Assembly (NCBI GenBank): GCA_035260545.1
Contig: DATFUZ010000061.1
Coordinates: 1 to 22,634, forward strand
Origin: DATDDB01 sp035260545
GTDB lineage: Bacteria; Pseudomonadota; Gammaproteobacteria; Burkholderiales; Gallionellaceae
Reading direction: 5' to 3'
Length of the DNA stretch: 22,634 nucleotides
Both the position numbers and the translations under genes were made by a program. Positions 7,265 to 15,487 of the stretch are shown here, piece by piece (positions within the stretch are counted from its first letter, which is position 1; each line of letters starts with the position of its first letter). Below the pieces are notes generated by a model. That model was given only the letters and a program-made list of their open reading frames with translations, was not told where the DNA came from and ran no database searches.

Positions 7265-7624
7265 CTACTTCTGCCCGGCCATTTGCGGCAGGCGCTCGGG
7301 AAGATTGAGCACCCATGTCACCACGCCGCGGATCTTGTCCTGGCGCAGGCCGGCCGGATCGCTGGCGACCATGGGCACTTCGCCCCAGTTGCCCGCGCCG
7401 CCGCGCGACACCTTTTTCATCAGCGCCTCCAGCGTGGCCGGGTCGTTGCGCGTGGCGCGGTAGCGCTGCGCGATCTGCAGCCAGCCGGGCCCGAGCACCT
7501 TGTGCGTCATTGCGTGGCAATTGTCGCACCCCAGCGTCTGGGCATCGTGCGGCAGTTCCGGGGTCATCGCCAGGCCGGATGCCGACAGGCCGAGCAGGGT
7601 GAGAGACAGCAGCGTGCGTTTCAT
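7265..7624 (-). CDS. Periplasmic monohaem cytochrome c (c551/c552 type)
   Basis: 119 residues: a signal peptide (MKRTLLSLTLLGLSASGLA), then a class I cytochrome c fold. Haem attachment is C33-D-N-C36-H37. The distal ligand is probably M85 in GNWGEVPM, within the KVSRGGAGNWGEVPM block that is typical of c551-type electron carriers (GPxW, ...KVxxGGxGxWGxxPM). Such proteins shuttle electrons in the periplasm to terminal oxidases or nitrite reductases, so it is a plausible donor to the cbb3-type oxidase encoded at 11986-14886 (inference). GAAAGGAAAAACC precedes the ATG. It lies upstream of the DsrC-like gene on the same strand with a 246-base gap, so the two probably have separate promoters. Confidence 0.9.
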   Translation of the reverse strand: MKRTLLSLTLLGLSASGLAMTPELPHDAQTLGCDNCHAMTHKVLGPGWLQIAQRYRATRNDPATLEALMKKVSRGGAGNWGEVPMVASDPAGLRQDKIRGVVTWVLNLPERLPQMAGQK

Positions 7625-7835
7625 GGTTTTTCCTTTCGTTGTGTTGTTGTACGGAAAATCCTACGCGGGGCGTATTTCAGTCGGATGACACCTCGTATCC
7701 GTGCAAATGCTTAATTGCCGGGCCATTTGGCGCGGCGGGCGCCCCTCTGCGGTGAGCGTGCGCTCGCGCCGGGCTGCGCGCTGTGCTCCGCTTTCTGGTA
7801 AGCTGCCGCTGGACTGCCATACAAATCCATGCCCA

Positions 7836-8342
7836 ATGAATAAACTCCGTGCCCCGCACCAGTCGCGCGCCGCCATGCCCTGGCGCGTCCTCCTGCCGCT
7901 GCTGCTCGCCCTGTGCGCGCTGCCGGCCCACGCGGGCGGGCCCGGCATGGCGCCTTGCGGCGAGCATCCCTGGCTCAAGCCGCCGCCTCCCGCGCTTGAC
8001 GCCGATCAGCCCGCGCCGCTCTATCTCGAAGTCGTGCCCGCGGCGCGCGCGCAGGCGGTCCAACTCCTGGAGCAGCGTCCCGTGATGCGCGTCACGCCCG
8101 AGCAGGCCGAGCGCTTCACCGGCGAACCCGCCGAAAGCTGGGTGCCGGGGCTCACCTTCCTGCTGCGCGGCGTGCGCAACCCGGACAAGGAAAGCCGCTA
8201 CGCCGTTACCTTCGCGACAGGCGGCGAGGTCATCGTCCACTACGCCGGGCGCAATCCGGGCAAGCCCTACAGCGCCCCCATGGTCGCCGTGCTGGAACAG
8301 CCGCCCGCCGCGCTCTATGTCACCTGCATGTCGGGCCAATAG
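7836..8342 (+). CDS. Exported protein of unknown function
   Basis: About 168 residues. A signal peptide (MPWRVLLPLLLALCALPAHA) begins at the in-frame ATG 7875; the ATG at 7836 adds 13 residues before it. Neither start has a clear ribosome site, so the start is unresolved. The mature part has a Pro-rich beginning with one Cys (APCGEHPW) and a mixed beta-type body ending YVTCMSGQ, so two cysteines could pair. It is followed 34 bases later by another exported protein gene, suggesting a two-gene transcript. I recognise no family. Confidence 0.6.
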   Translation: MNKLRAPHQSRAAMPWRVLLPLLLALCALPAHAGGPGMAPCGEHPWLKPPPPALDADQPAPLYLEVVPAARAQAVQLLEQRPVMRVTPEQAERFTGEPAESWVPGLTFLLRGVRNPDKESRYAVTFATGGEVIVHYAGRNPGKPYSAPMVAVLEQPPAALYVTCMSGQ

Positions 8343-8376
8343 CACGCCAGGGTCAACTCGCCGGATCGGGGAGGTC

Positions 8377-9441
8377 ATGGGGCAACAACGAATCGGAAAC
8401 CTGCTTGCAGCCTGCATGCTTGCGCTCGCCGCGGCGGGCGCGGCGCGCGCGCAGGACTATCCCAATCTCGAAGACTACCCCGGCGCAAGGGCGGATCGCA
8501 GCGCCGAGTGGTACCGCGCCTGCATGAAGGTGAAGGACCTGCAGCCGCCCCGGACGGATGCGCCCTCCGCGCAGCTCGTTGCCGCGCTCGGCGAATGCGA
8601 TGCCGTGGACCTCTATTACGACACGCAGGACAAGCCCGCCGCCACCCCGGCCGACTGGGACAAGGTGCGCGCCTGCGCGGTTGCCAACGACGATCACGCC
8701 GTGCTCACCATGCTCTACGCCAACGGCCAGGGCGTGAAGTTCAATCCCGCGCTTGCGCTGCATTACGCCTGCGGCGGCAACGGCATGGCCATCGACCCGC
8801 GCGACGTGGCCGAGGACATGGTGGATCTGCAGTCATCCGCCCATCCCCCGGTGCCGCCCTACGACATCTGCGACAACGCGACCACCGCGCGCGCGCGCGT
8901 CCTCTGCGGGCAGATAGATGAGGAGGAAGCGGACAACGCCGACGCGCAGAAGCTGGAGACGCTGAGCCGCAACTGGCCGGCCAGCCAGAAGCAGGCGCTG
9001 GCCGCGCTGCGCGCCGCCGCCGCGGCCTATGCCGACGCCTGGGGCGACGAGTCGGACCAGGCCGCGCTCGCCGCCCAGGGCGAAAACCCCGACACCATCG
9101 GCGAGGAACGCATGCGCCAGAAAGCGCTCTTCATGCAGGACATCGCGAACGCCGAAAGGGGCATCCTGCCCCATTACACCCGTGCGCAGTACGACGCGCT
9201 GGACAAGGACCTCGGCGCGGCCTACATGGAAAGCCAGATTCCCGAGGGCGGCGGGCAGGGCGGCCAAGCCGATGCGGTCGTGAACGCAATGGACACGACC
9301 CAGCATGCCTGGCTCGCCTACCGCGATGCCTGGGTCGCCTTCGGCAAGCTGCGCTATCCCCAAGTGCCCGGCTACGCGTGGAAGGCCATGCTCACCGGGC
9401 GGCGGCTGGAGCAGCTCGAAGAAGACGACAGCGATGAATAG
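8377..9441 (+). CDS. Exported protein with LprI-like (DUF1311) C-terminal domain
   Basis: 354 residues with a signal peptide (MGQQRIGNLLAACMLALA ending ARAQ). The middle carries a Sel1-like piece (MLYANGQGVKFNPALALHYAC) and several cysteines. The C-terminal ~110 residues show the spacing of the LprI/DUF1311 fold: ...LDKDLGAAYMES..., then AMDTTQHAWLAYRDAWVAF, equivalent to the family's AQRAWIxYRDA motif. LprI is known as a lysozyme-inhibitor lipoprotein in mycobacteria; most proteobacterial relatives are uncharacterised, and the usual paired cysteines of the motif are replaced here, so inhibitor activity is not implied. The ATG at 8377 is chosen for the GGGGAGGTC ribosome site; the frame is open to 8317 within the preceding gene. 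Confidence 0.75.
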   Translation: MGQQRIGNLLAACMLALAAAGAARAQDYPNLEDYPGARADRSAEWYRACMKVKDLQPPRTDAPSAQLVAALGECDAVDLYYDTQDKPAATPADWDKVRACAVANDDHAVLTMLYANGQGVKFNPALALHYACGGNGMAIDPRDVAEDMVDLQSSAHPPVPPYDICDNATTARARVLCGQIDEEEADNADAQKLETLSRNWPASQKQALAALRAAAAAYADAWGDESDQAALAAQGENPDTIGEERMRQKALFMQDIANAERGILPHYTRAQYDALDKDLGAAYMESQIPEGGGQGGQADAVVNAMDTTQHAWLAYRDAWVAFGKLRYPQVPGYAWKAMLTGRRLEQLEEDDSDE

Positions 9442-9580
9442 GGGCGCGCGGCGGCTGATGATGGCGGAATTATATCGAGTCTGAGCCCGTTTCCTGATGA
9501 CCCCATTTCTTGCTTGCCGCGCTCGATGCAGGAAAGGAACATAAGCCGGAAGACAGCGCCATGGATGGGTCTACCCTGAT

Positions 9581-9609
9581 TTGCAGGAACAATTTTGTGG
9601 GAGTATATT
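9581..9609 (+). promoter_or_regulatory. Candidate sigma-70 promoter for the antiporter gene
   Basis: TTGCAG and TATATT are separated by exactly 17 bases. The -10 matches 5 of 6 consensus bases, the -35 only 3 of 6. It would give a leader of about 200 bases before the antiporter start. Confidence 0.35.
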
Positions 9610-9719
9610 CATTTCACCGTTTGCGTCATTGATCTGGACGCGCACGGTGTGCTTAGACACCTGAAAGAACCTCGGCGGTTCCGGCCGTTACGAAGTGCAC
9701 GGGCAGGCAGTTCCGCAAC

Positions 9720-9744
9720 AGCTATTAATTAGCTATTAATAGCT
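9720..9744. repeat. Short AT-rich direct repeat
   Basis: AGCTATTAAT occurs at 9720-9729 and 9731-9740, and AGCT begins a third copy at 9741. It lies about 70-95 bases before the antiporter start, inside the probable leader or promoter region. Confidence 0.6.
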
Positions 9745-9814
9745 TGGGGCTTGGTGTTCCGAAAGCGATGCCCAATCTCTTCGCGCAGTTGCAGTTCCCA
9801 GCCGGCCTGGAAGA

Positions 9815-11650
9815 ATGGTGGTGCCCATGCCTGATCCTGCGGCAAAACTGACTGAACTTATCGTGCTCGTAACCGTCTGCGGGATCGGCGCGCAATGGCT
9901 TGCCTGGCGCTTCCGGCTGCCGGCGGTACTCCTGCTGGCGCTGGCCGGGATCATGGTCGGCCCGGTTCTGGGGCTGCTCGACCCCGGGGCGCAGTTGGGC
10001 GCAATGCTGAATCCCTTGATTGGGCTGTCGGTCGCGATCATCCTGTTCGAAGGCGGAATGAACCTGAGGCTGCACGAATTCAGGGAGGCGGGCCCGGGCG
10101 TCATGCGGCTGGCAACGGTCTGCGTGGCGCTTACCTGGTGGCTGGGCGCCGTAGCGGCGCGTTTTGTCGGTGGCTTGACGTGGCCGGTGGCCGTGCTGTT
10201 CGGCGCGATCACGATCGTCACCGGGCCGACGGTGATCAAGCCCATGCTGCGCCAGGCCAGGCTCAAGCAGCGCCCAACTTCGCTGCTCAAGTGGGAGGGG
10301 ATTATCAACGACCCCATTGGCGCACTGTTGGCGGTGCTGGTGTTCGAGTACTTCCTTGACACCGAAACCGGCCTTTACGCGGCAAGCGGCGCGGCAATCC
10401 TCCAGGTGCTGGCGGAGCTGGCGGCGGCGCTCGCCGCGGCCCTGGTGCTGGGCGGAGGCGGGGGCTACCTGCTGGGGCAGATGTTCATGCGTGACGAGGT
10501 GCCGGAATTTCTGAAGGCACCTGTCACGCTCGCGTTCATCGTGTTCAGTTACGTGCTGGCCAATGAGGTGCAAGAGGAGGCCGGACTTCTGGCGGCCACC
10601 CTGCTGGGCATCACCATGGGCAACATGCGCTTGCGCAGCATTGACGAACTGCGGCGGCTGAAGGAATACGTCTCGATATTGCTGGTGTCCGGCGTATTCA
10701 TCATCCTGACCGCCGATCTCGACCCGCACATCCTCATGAGACTCGACTGGCGCAGCGTTGCGCTGCTTGCGGTCATGGTGTTCGTGGTGCGGCCGGTCGC
10801 CGTCCTGCTTTCCACGGTGGGGCTCGGCATGCGCTGGCAGGAGCGAGCGTTGCTTTCCTGGATCGCGCCGCGCGGCGTGGTCGCCGTGACCGTGGCGGGC
10901 GTATTCGCCACGCGCATGGGCAAACAGGGTTACGCCGACGCCGCAGAGCTGCTGCTCCCGCTGGTGGTTGCCCTGGTGCTGCTGACCGTGGCGCTGCATG
11001 GCTCCACCATAGGCTGGATGTCGCGCAGGCTCGGGCTGGCAGCCACCAGCCAGAACGGAATCATGATCGTCGGCGCTTCGGCCTGGAGCATCGAATTCGC
11101 CGTACAGATGAAGAATATGAACGTGCCGGTGCTGATCGCGGATTCGAACTGGTACGCGCTGAGCCAGGCGCGTCTGTCCGGCATCCGGACGCACTACGGG
11201 GAAATCCTGTCCGAGAATGCGGAAGCTGCGCTGGAGCTCAACGACATGGGCTTCCTGCTGGCCACCACCGTCAACGATGCCTATAACGCACTGGTCTGCT
11301 CAAGGTTCGCCAGTGAATTCGGGCGCAATCAGGTGTTTCAGCTGGCCATGCACGTGGCGGATGAAGAGCAGGAAAAGAAGGGGATCAAGCATGCCCATCG
11401 TGGCCTGATCGCCTTCGGCTCTGCGGCCACCAAGGAGGAATTGCAGCGCCGGCATTATCTGAACTGGCAATTCAAGCGCACACGATTTACGGCCGAATTT
11501 CCGTACGAAAAATACCTGCAGGAGGAAACGTCAGAGACGCTGCCGATATTGTTGTCGCATCCAGACGGCCGCATCCAGATCCATTCAGAACAGTTTCCGC
11601 TGAAGCCCGCCGCAGGCGATACCTTGCTGAGCTACGCGCCATCCGGTTAG
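9815..11650 (+). CDS. CPA1-family cation/proton antiporter with TrkA-N-like domain
   Basis: 611 residues. Residues ~12-400 are a Na+/H+-exchanger domain of about 12 helices: ILFEGGMNLRLHEF (~77-90), TIVTGPTVIKPMLRQ (~133-146), and the electroneutral CPA1 signature N165-D166 in EGIINDPIGALLAVLVFE. Such carriers exchange Na+ (or K+) for H+ across the inner membrane. From ~410 a cytoplasmic Rossmann-like domain follows (IMIVGASAWSIEFAVQMK, then VLIADSN), resembling the TrkA-N/RCK fold that gates transport by nucleotide or redox state. Its glycine loop is degenerate (GASAWS), as in related NhaP-like proteins I recall. Two starts are possible (9815 or ATG 9827); GGAAGAATGG overlaps the first and suits the second as a ribosome site. 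It converges on the cbb3 locus, so any functional link is speculative. Confidence 0.88.
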   Translation: MVVPMPDPAAKLTELIVLVTVCGIGAQWLAWRFRLPAVLLLALAGIMVGPVLGLLDPGAQLGAMLNPLIGLSVAIILFEGGMNLRLHEFREAGPGVMRLATVCVALTWWLGAVAARFVGGLTWPVAVLFGAITIVTGPTVIKPMLRQARLKQRPTSLLKWEGIINDPIGALLAVLVFEYFLDTETGLYAASGAAILQVLAELAAALAAALVLGGGGGYLLGQMFMRDEVPEFLKAPVTLAFIVFSYVLANEVQEEAGLLAATLLGITMGNMRLRSIDELRRLKEYVSILLVSGVFIILTADLDPHILMRLDWRSVALLAVMVFVVRPVAVLLSTVGLGMRWQERALLSWIAPRGVVAVTVAGVFATRMGKQGYADAAELLLPLVVALVLLTVALHGSTIGWMSRRLGLAATSQNGIMIVGASAWSIEFAVQMKNMNVPVLIADSNWYALSQARLSGIRTHYGEILSENAEAALELNDMGFLLATTVNDAYNALVCSRFASEFGRNQVFQLAMHVADEEQEKKGIKHAHRGLIAFGSAATKEELQRRHYLNWQFKRTRFTAEFPYEKYLQEETSETLPILLSHPDGRIQIHSEQFPLKPAAGDTLLSYAPSG

Positions 11651-11800
11651 TCGGCGTCGTCCATGCGTGTACGCGAGCCGGCCGGCATCGCGCATGGCGC
11701 TCCGCCCTGCCACGCCGCTGCGCCGCGTTCGCACCTCCAGGATATTGCCGCCCGCAGCCGGTTCAGCGCATTTCCCGCTTGGCGGACATGCCGCGCGCCG

Positions 11801-11989
11801 TCAGCGCGGGGACCAGTATGCGATTGTGTAGTAAACGCCCCAGATAAGCAGTGCCACGACCACGCCCCACAACCATAGCGGAACGTGGCCGTGCTTTTCG
11901 CGAATGCCGGAATCCTTGTACAGGAATACAGGGTCTTCCGCTTGCCTGCTTTCTTGCGCTTCGGTACTGGTATCTGTTTCGTCATTCAT
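11801..11989 (-). CDS. Small FixP_N-like single-helix subunit of the cbb3-type oxidase
   Basis: 62 residues: an acidic, hydrophilic N-terminus (MNDETDTSTEAQESRQAED), then SGIREKHGHVPLWLWG, one membrane helix (VVVALLIWGVYYTIAYW) and SPR. The order GIRE..., P-x-W-L-W, then a helix ending in YTIAYW matches the N-terminal membrane segment of CcoP/FixP (FixP_N), which normally precedes two cytochrome c domains in the same protein. Here those cytochrome domains sit at the end of the fused upstream gene instead. The ATG (11987-11989) overlaps the upstream stop by 4 bases (ATGA), so the two are translationally coupled, and AGGAGAATGGCAA is the ribosome site. A CcoQ-like small subunit is the alternative. 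Confidence 0.75.
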   Translation of the reverse strand: MNDETDTSTEAQESRQAEDPVFLYKDSGIREKHGHVPLWLWGVVVALLIWGVYYTIAYWSPR

Positions 11990-14886
11990 TTGCCATTCTC
12001 CTGATGACGTGGTGATACTTGCGCCAGCTTTATATCGGGACGTCCGATTTCCATTACCGCAGTTTCGATATTTCCCTCGTCGGCTGCCGCGGAAATGTTC
12101 TGCCAGATACGCTTGCGTGCCGCCTGTTCCTGGGCTGGCGCCAGCCCGGCCTGCTGCAATTCCTGCATGTGTGCGTCGACGCGCAACGACTGGATGAAAT
12201 GCACCGTATCCCATACGTCCTGTGGCTTCAGGCTGCCAGCGAAGGGCGGCATTGCGGTCCCGCCTATGCCGTTCATCACGGTTTTGAAGAGGTGCGCGCC
12301 GTCATGTCCAAGCTTGACGCCGCCCATGCTGCCCGCCGGCAGCGTGTAGTTGGCCGGCGTCTCCTTGTGGCCCCACATGTCCATTAACCCGGCCGCCGCG
12401 GGGCCGTCGCCGTGTCCTTCCGCACCGTGACAGACCGAACAGTTCGCCTGAAATACTTCCCTGCCGTGCTTGAGCGACTGCATGCTGACTTCAGGCTCGG
12501 GCGGCACGATAATTGGCGGCAATACCTTTTCCGTCTGCCAGCGCGTGGAGAAGGTCTTGATGTACTGAATCACCGCGATGCGCTGCTCGGCGGGGATGCT
12601 GTACCAGGGCGGCATCGGTGTTCCCCACAATCCGTGACTGATGGTGATGAAGAGGTCCTGATCGGTGGGCAGCGAATTCGCACCCGGCGTGGAGTGGAAC
12701 TTGAACACGCCAGAGGTAAAATCACGCGGCTTGGTCTTGAAGAACTCCGCGGAAGGGCCCTTGCCGTCTCCGTTTACGCCGTGGCAGCCAACGCAGCGCC
12801 GGCCATATACCTGTTTGCCGAGTTTGACCAGTTCGGTCTGGGTATCCGGCGCGACCTGTATCGCCTGGCCGCCGCTCAGGCGGGTTGGCGCAAAGGTTTC
12901 ACGCCAGTCGCCGATGTTGGTGCCGAGCTTCTGCAGGTAGGCGACCAGTGCCTTGCCATCTTCGTTCAGGACCGGGGTGCCGTCCTTGCCTTTCGTAAAC
13001 AGCCAGGGAAAGCGCGGCATGATGGAGTCAGGTACCACATGGCGAGGGTTCCAGTGGTGCGCGATGTGCCAGCCATCGGCATATTTGCGACCCACCCGCG
13101 ACAGGTCTGGACCGATGCGCCGCGTGCTGAGCATCTGCGGCTGGTCGAAGTCATATTCGCCGGCTTGCGCTACCGGGCCCCAGCGGCTGGTCTCGCCGGT
13201 AACCGGGCGAATGTACTGCGAATGGCAGTACCAGCAGCCTTCGCGGATATACACGTGGCGTCCGCGCTGCTCCAGCGGGGTGTAGTCTGTTGCCTCGATG
13301 GTGTCGCCGGTCGCGATGTCCTGCACCTTGTTGCCTATTTTCTCGATTATCATCGCCGGCCTGATTCCCTGTACGAAAACCGCAGCAAAGAAGAACCCCA
13401 GTCCGGCGACAATGAACACTGCAGAAGGCTGACTCCACCAGTCCACGTTTTCACCCGCCGGACGTGCTTCCAGCCTTTCGGTAACTGCGGCAGAAGGTTC
13501 GGTAAATGGTTTGCCGTAGCGCGCGGTGCGGTAGAAGTTGATCACCATCAGGATCAGGCCGACATCCATCGTGGCGCCGGCCAGCGTGCGCGTAAACCAC
13601 CATGGCTTCATTTCCTTCACCGTGTCGACGAAGTTGGCGCCAAATTCGAGCATGCTGCCCTGAATCAGGCCCTGGACGCTCAGGCCGGTAAACATGAGCG
13701 TGGCGCCGAAGATGAACAGCCAGATGTGCCAGCTCGCAAGTTTGGAGCTCCACAACTGCCGGCCCGTAACACGCGGCCACACGTAATACATCGCCCCGAC
13801 CACGCCGATGACGAAGGTGCCGAACACGGTGGCATGCGAATGGCTGATTACGAAGTCGGTGAAGTGGGTAAGCTCCTGCATGCGGCGCAGCGCTTCGGTA
13901 GATCCCTGAAAGCAGCCCAGCAAATAATAAAGCGTCGCCAGAAGCACAAATTTGGCGGCATAGTTATCCGAGCTGGAGCCACCGAGAATCTCGCCCCAGC
14001 GTCCCTTGGCCGTACCGAACATGTTGGTAACCACCGCCCATACGGGGATAATCAGCATCATGCTGGTCATGATCGAAATGGTCTGGTGCGAGTAGGGGAT
14101 AGGGCTGAACAGATAATGGTGCAGGCCGACAAAAGGATAAAACAGAGCAATGGTCCAGAAGCCGAGCAGTGACAGACGGTGACTGAACAACGGCCCCTTG
14201 GACGAGACGGGCGTGAAGTAATACAGGATCGCGAGGCCGGCCGGCGTGATCCACAACCCGACCACGTAATGGATGAAAAGCCCGTGCAGCATGGTATTGG
14301 TAATTCCACTCATCGGCACGTAGGGCAGGATGATGTTGCCGAGGATCAGGTTCAGCACGGTCCAGGTCAGTGCGGCCATGGTGTACCACAACGCGACGTA
14401 GAACCCGGATTCCTTGCGCCTGAATACCGTCACCATCACCTGGCAGGTAACGGCACCGAGCACGATGAAACGCAGCAGGCTGGGCAGCCATGGATACTCG
14501 TCGGCCTCGAAACCGATGTTGTAACCCATCATCAGCGAGGCCGAACCGACGATCAGGAACAGGTTCCATACGGCGAGCTCCCACCATCCCCACCGCTCGG
14601 CCGCCATCGGGCGTCCGCACAGCCGCGGCACAAGGTAATACAGCAGGCCGATCAGCGGGGTCGAGAAGGCGCCGAAAATCACGCCATTGACATGCACCGG
14701 CCGCAATCGCCCAAAGGTGAGCCAGGCGGTGCCGCCAAGGAAATTCGGCTAATTGAACTTGATGGATACGAGCAGCCCGACGAGCGGGAATACCGTGAGC
14801 CAAACGAGTGACCAGATCAGCCAAGCCTTGACCAGTCTCTTGTTGTAGAAAGAAGCGGCAGCAGATGGAACGTCGGCGGTGTTCAT
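11986..14886 (-). CDS. Fused CcoN-CcoO-CcoP cbb3-type cytochrome c oxidase, interrupted by an in-frame amber
   Basis: Read from the ATG at 14886 (ribosome site AAAGGAGCCGCC), the frame encodes 966 positions with one TAG at codon 46. CcoN part (~1-470): first helix ~22-42, low-spin haem ligand H65 in FGRLRPVHVNG, CuB ligands H206, H256 and H257 with the cross-link tyrosine Y250 (FYPFVGLHH), and H349/H351 for the haems (ISHSHATVFG). CcoO part: helix ~487-507 and YIREGCWYCHSQYIRP (haem c C551-x-x-C554-H555). CcoP-like part: two further haem c domains, CVGCH (~698-702) and CSVCH (~816-820). Such oxidases reduce O2 with high affinity and pump protons. After the amber the frame stays open for 920 codons. 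An annotation from the TTG at 14706 would lose the first helix and has no ribosome site. Confidence 0.85.
14749..14751 (-). other. In-frame amber (TAG) inside the ccoN part
   Basis: On the minus strand the codons read ATC AAG TTC AAT TAG CCG AAT TTC. The sequence before it (VFPLVGLLVSIKFN) and after it (PNFLGGTAWLTFGRLRPVH) is continuous CcoN in the same frame, so no frameshift is involved. One base change from a Tyr (TAC/TAT), Trp (TGG), Gln (CAG) or similar codon explains it. Confidence 0.9.
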
Positions 14887-15487
14887 GGCGGCTCCTTTCC
14901 GTTACGTCAAAGAGCCCGGCCTTCGCGAACTCAACCATGGCCGGAATGAGGATGCTGCTCAGGACAGAAATTTCACCCTAACACAATGGCTATGTGCAAC
15001 TCAACAAGAATGTGCATTGCGATCGAAAATAATTGCCACATTCAAGTAATGGTAATGTGCAGGGCCGGTACAAGAATTTTGGAAGGCGGCACAGCGTCGG
15101 CAACGGTATGCGGGAGCGATTCAAGAGAATCAGGGGCGGCGCGAGTTCGCCGGAGATGCCTGCAGGGCGTAAGTCGGCGCACCCCAGCAAGTTGAATCTC
15201 ATATTGCTGGGATCCGTTCCTCACCGTCAGCCTACGGCGATGGCCGCTTTCTGGAAACGAACTAACACCATCGAATGTCGCAATTGGGCACCGAACTGCC
15301 GGTCGGTGCTGCTAATGGAAGTGCAAATAGCTGCCGTTTCCTTATGGCAGAAATGGACCCAACTGCCGTTCCGCATCCGGCGCGGCTGGAATGGACGCAT
15401 TGCCGCGACGCCCGCATCGGGGTAGATTATCCGCATTGGCATGGGTGCGTGAGACCCCTCGTGGCCACGCATACTCGGAGACCGCAC
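14887..15487. other. Divergent intergenic region, 601 bases
   Basis: This region separates the minus-strand oxidase from the plus-strand Ni/Co permease. The first ~170 bases are AT-richer and should contain the oxidase promoter. ATGTGCA occurs three times (from 14992, 15009 and 15053), and a hairpin sits at 15288-15309. The frames running through it (15033-15425, and an extension of the permease frame from 15275) have no signal peptide, domain or ribosome site that I would trust. I see no recognisable riboswitch or NikR site. Confidence 0.45.
15288..15309 (+). other. Perfect 7-bp hairpin in the permease leader region
   Basis: GCACCGA (15288-15294) and TCGGTGC (15303-15309) flank an 8-base loop, about 180 bases upstream of the permease start. 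No T-run follows. It could be an RNA leader structure or a protein site; no known family is recognised. Confidence 0.35.

Larger units (their letters stand above)
9442..9814. other. Intergenic region, 373 bases
   Basis: This stretch between the LprI-like gene and the antiporter is less GC-rich than its surroundings. I see no gene, tRNA or strong terminator. It contains a promoter candidate (9581-9609) and an AT-rich direct repeat (9720-9744). Confidence 0.5.

Noticed and set aside
8886..8897. (CG)6 run as a possible regulatory Z-DNA or phase-variable tract
   Set aside because: It lies within ordinary Thr-Ala-Arg-Ala-Arg coding in the LprI-like gene and the reading frame is intact; dinucleotide runs of this size are expected in such GC-rich DNA.
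9441..9814. tRNA or small RNA gene in the long gap before the antiporter
   Set aside because: I found no cloverleaf-like pairing or TTC-containing T-arm, and no terminator with a T-run.
9725..11194. Minus-strand open frame of 489 codons opposite the antiporter
   Set aside because: Its translation is His/Gln/Arg-rich with no domain, and the plus strand encodes an unmistakable antiporter with all motifs; it is a GC-driven shadow frame.
11791..11809. Hairpin CCGCGC/GCGCGG as the terminator of the oxidase operon
   Set aside because: It spans the stop codon of the small gene and has no T-run on the minus strand, so it is not convincing as a terminator.
11647..11985. Minus-strand open frame of 112 codons overlapping the small FixP_N-like gene
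   Set aside because: The alternative frame at 11801-11989 gives a clear membrane peptide coupled by ATGA to the oxidase, whereas this frame is basic and featureless.
12412..14172. Plus-strand open frame of 586 codons opposite the oxidase
   Set aside because: It is the reverse complement of the CcoN/O/P coding sequence, which carries haem and CuB ligands; the plus translation has no recognisable fold.
15033..15425. Open frame of 130 codons upstream of the permease
   Set aside because: No domain, no signal peptide and no convincing ribosome site; composition fits non-coding DNA.
15275..15487. N-terminal extension of the Ni/Co permease
   Set aside because: The 71 extra residues are polar and unlike family N-termini; the ATG at 15488 has a suitable ribosome site.
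14887..15487. Possible cobalamin or NiCo riboswitch before the permease
   Set aside because: Only simple hairpins are visible; I could not find the conserved cobalamin box or a four-way NiCo junction.
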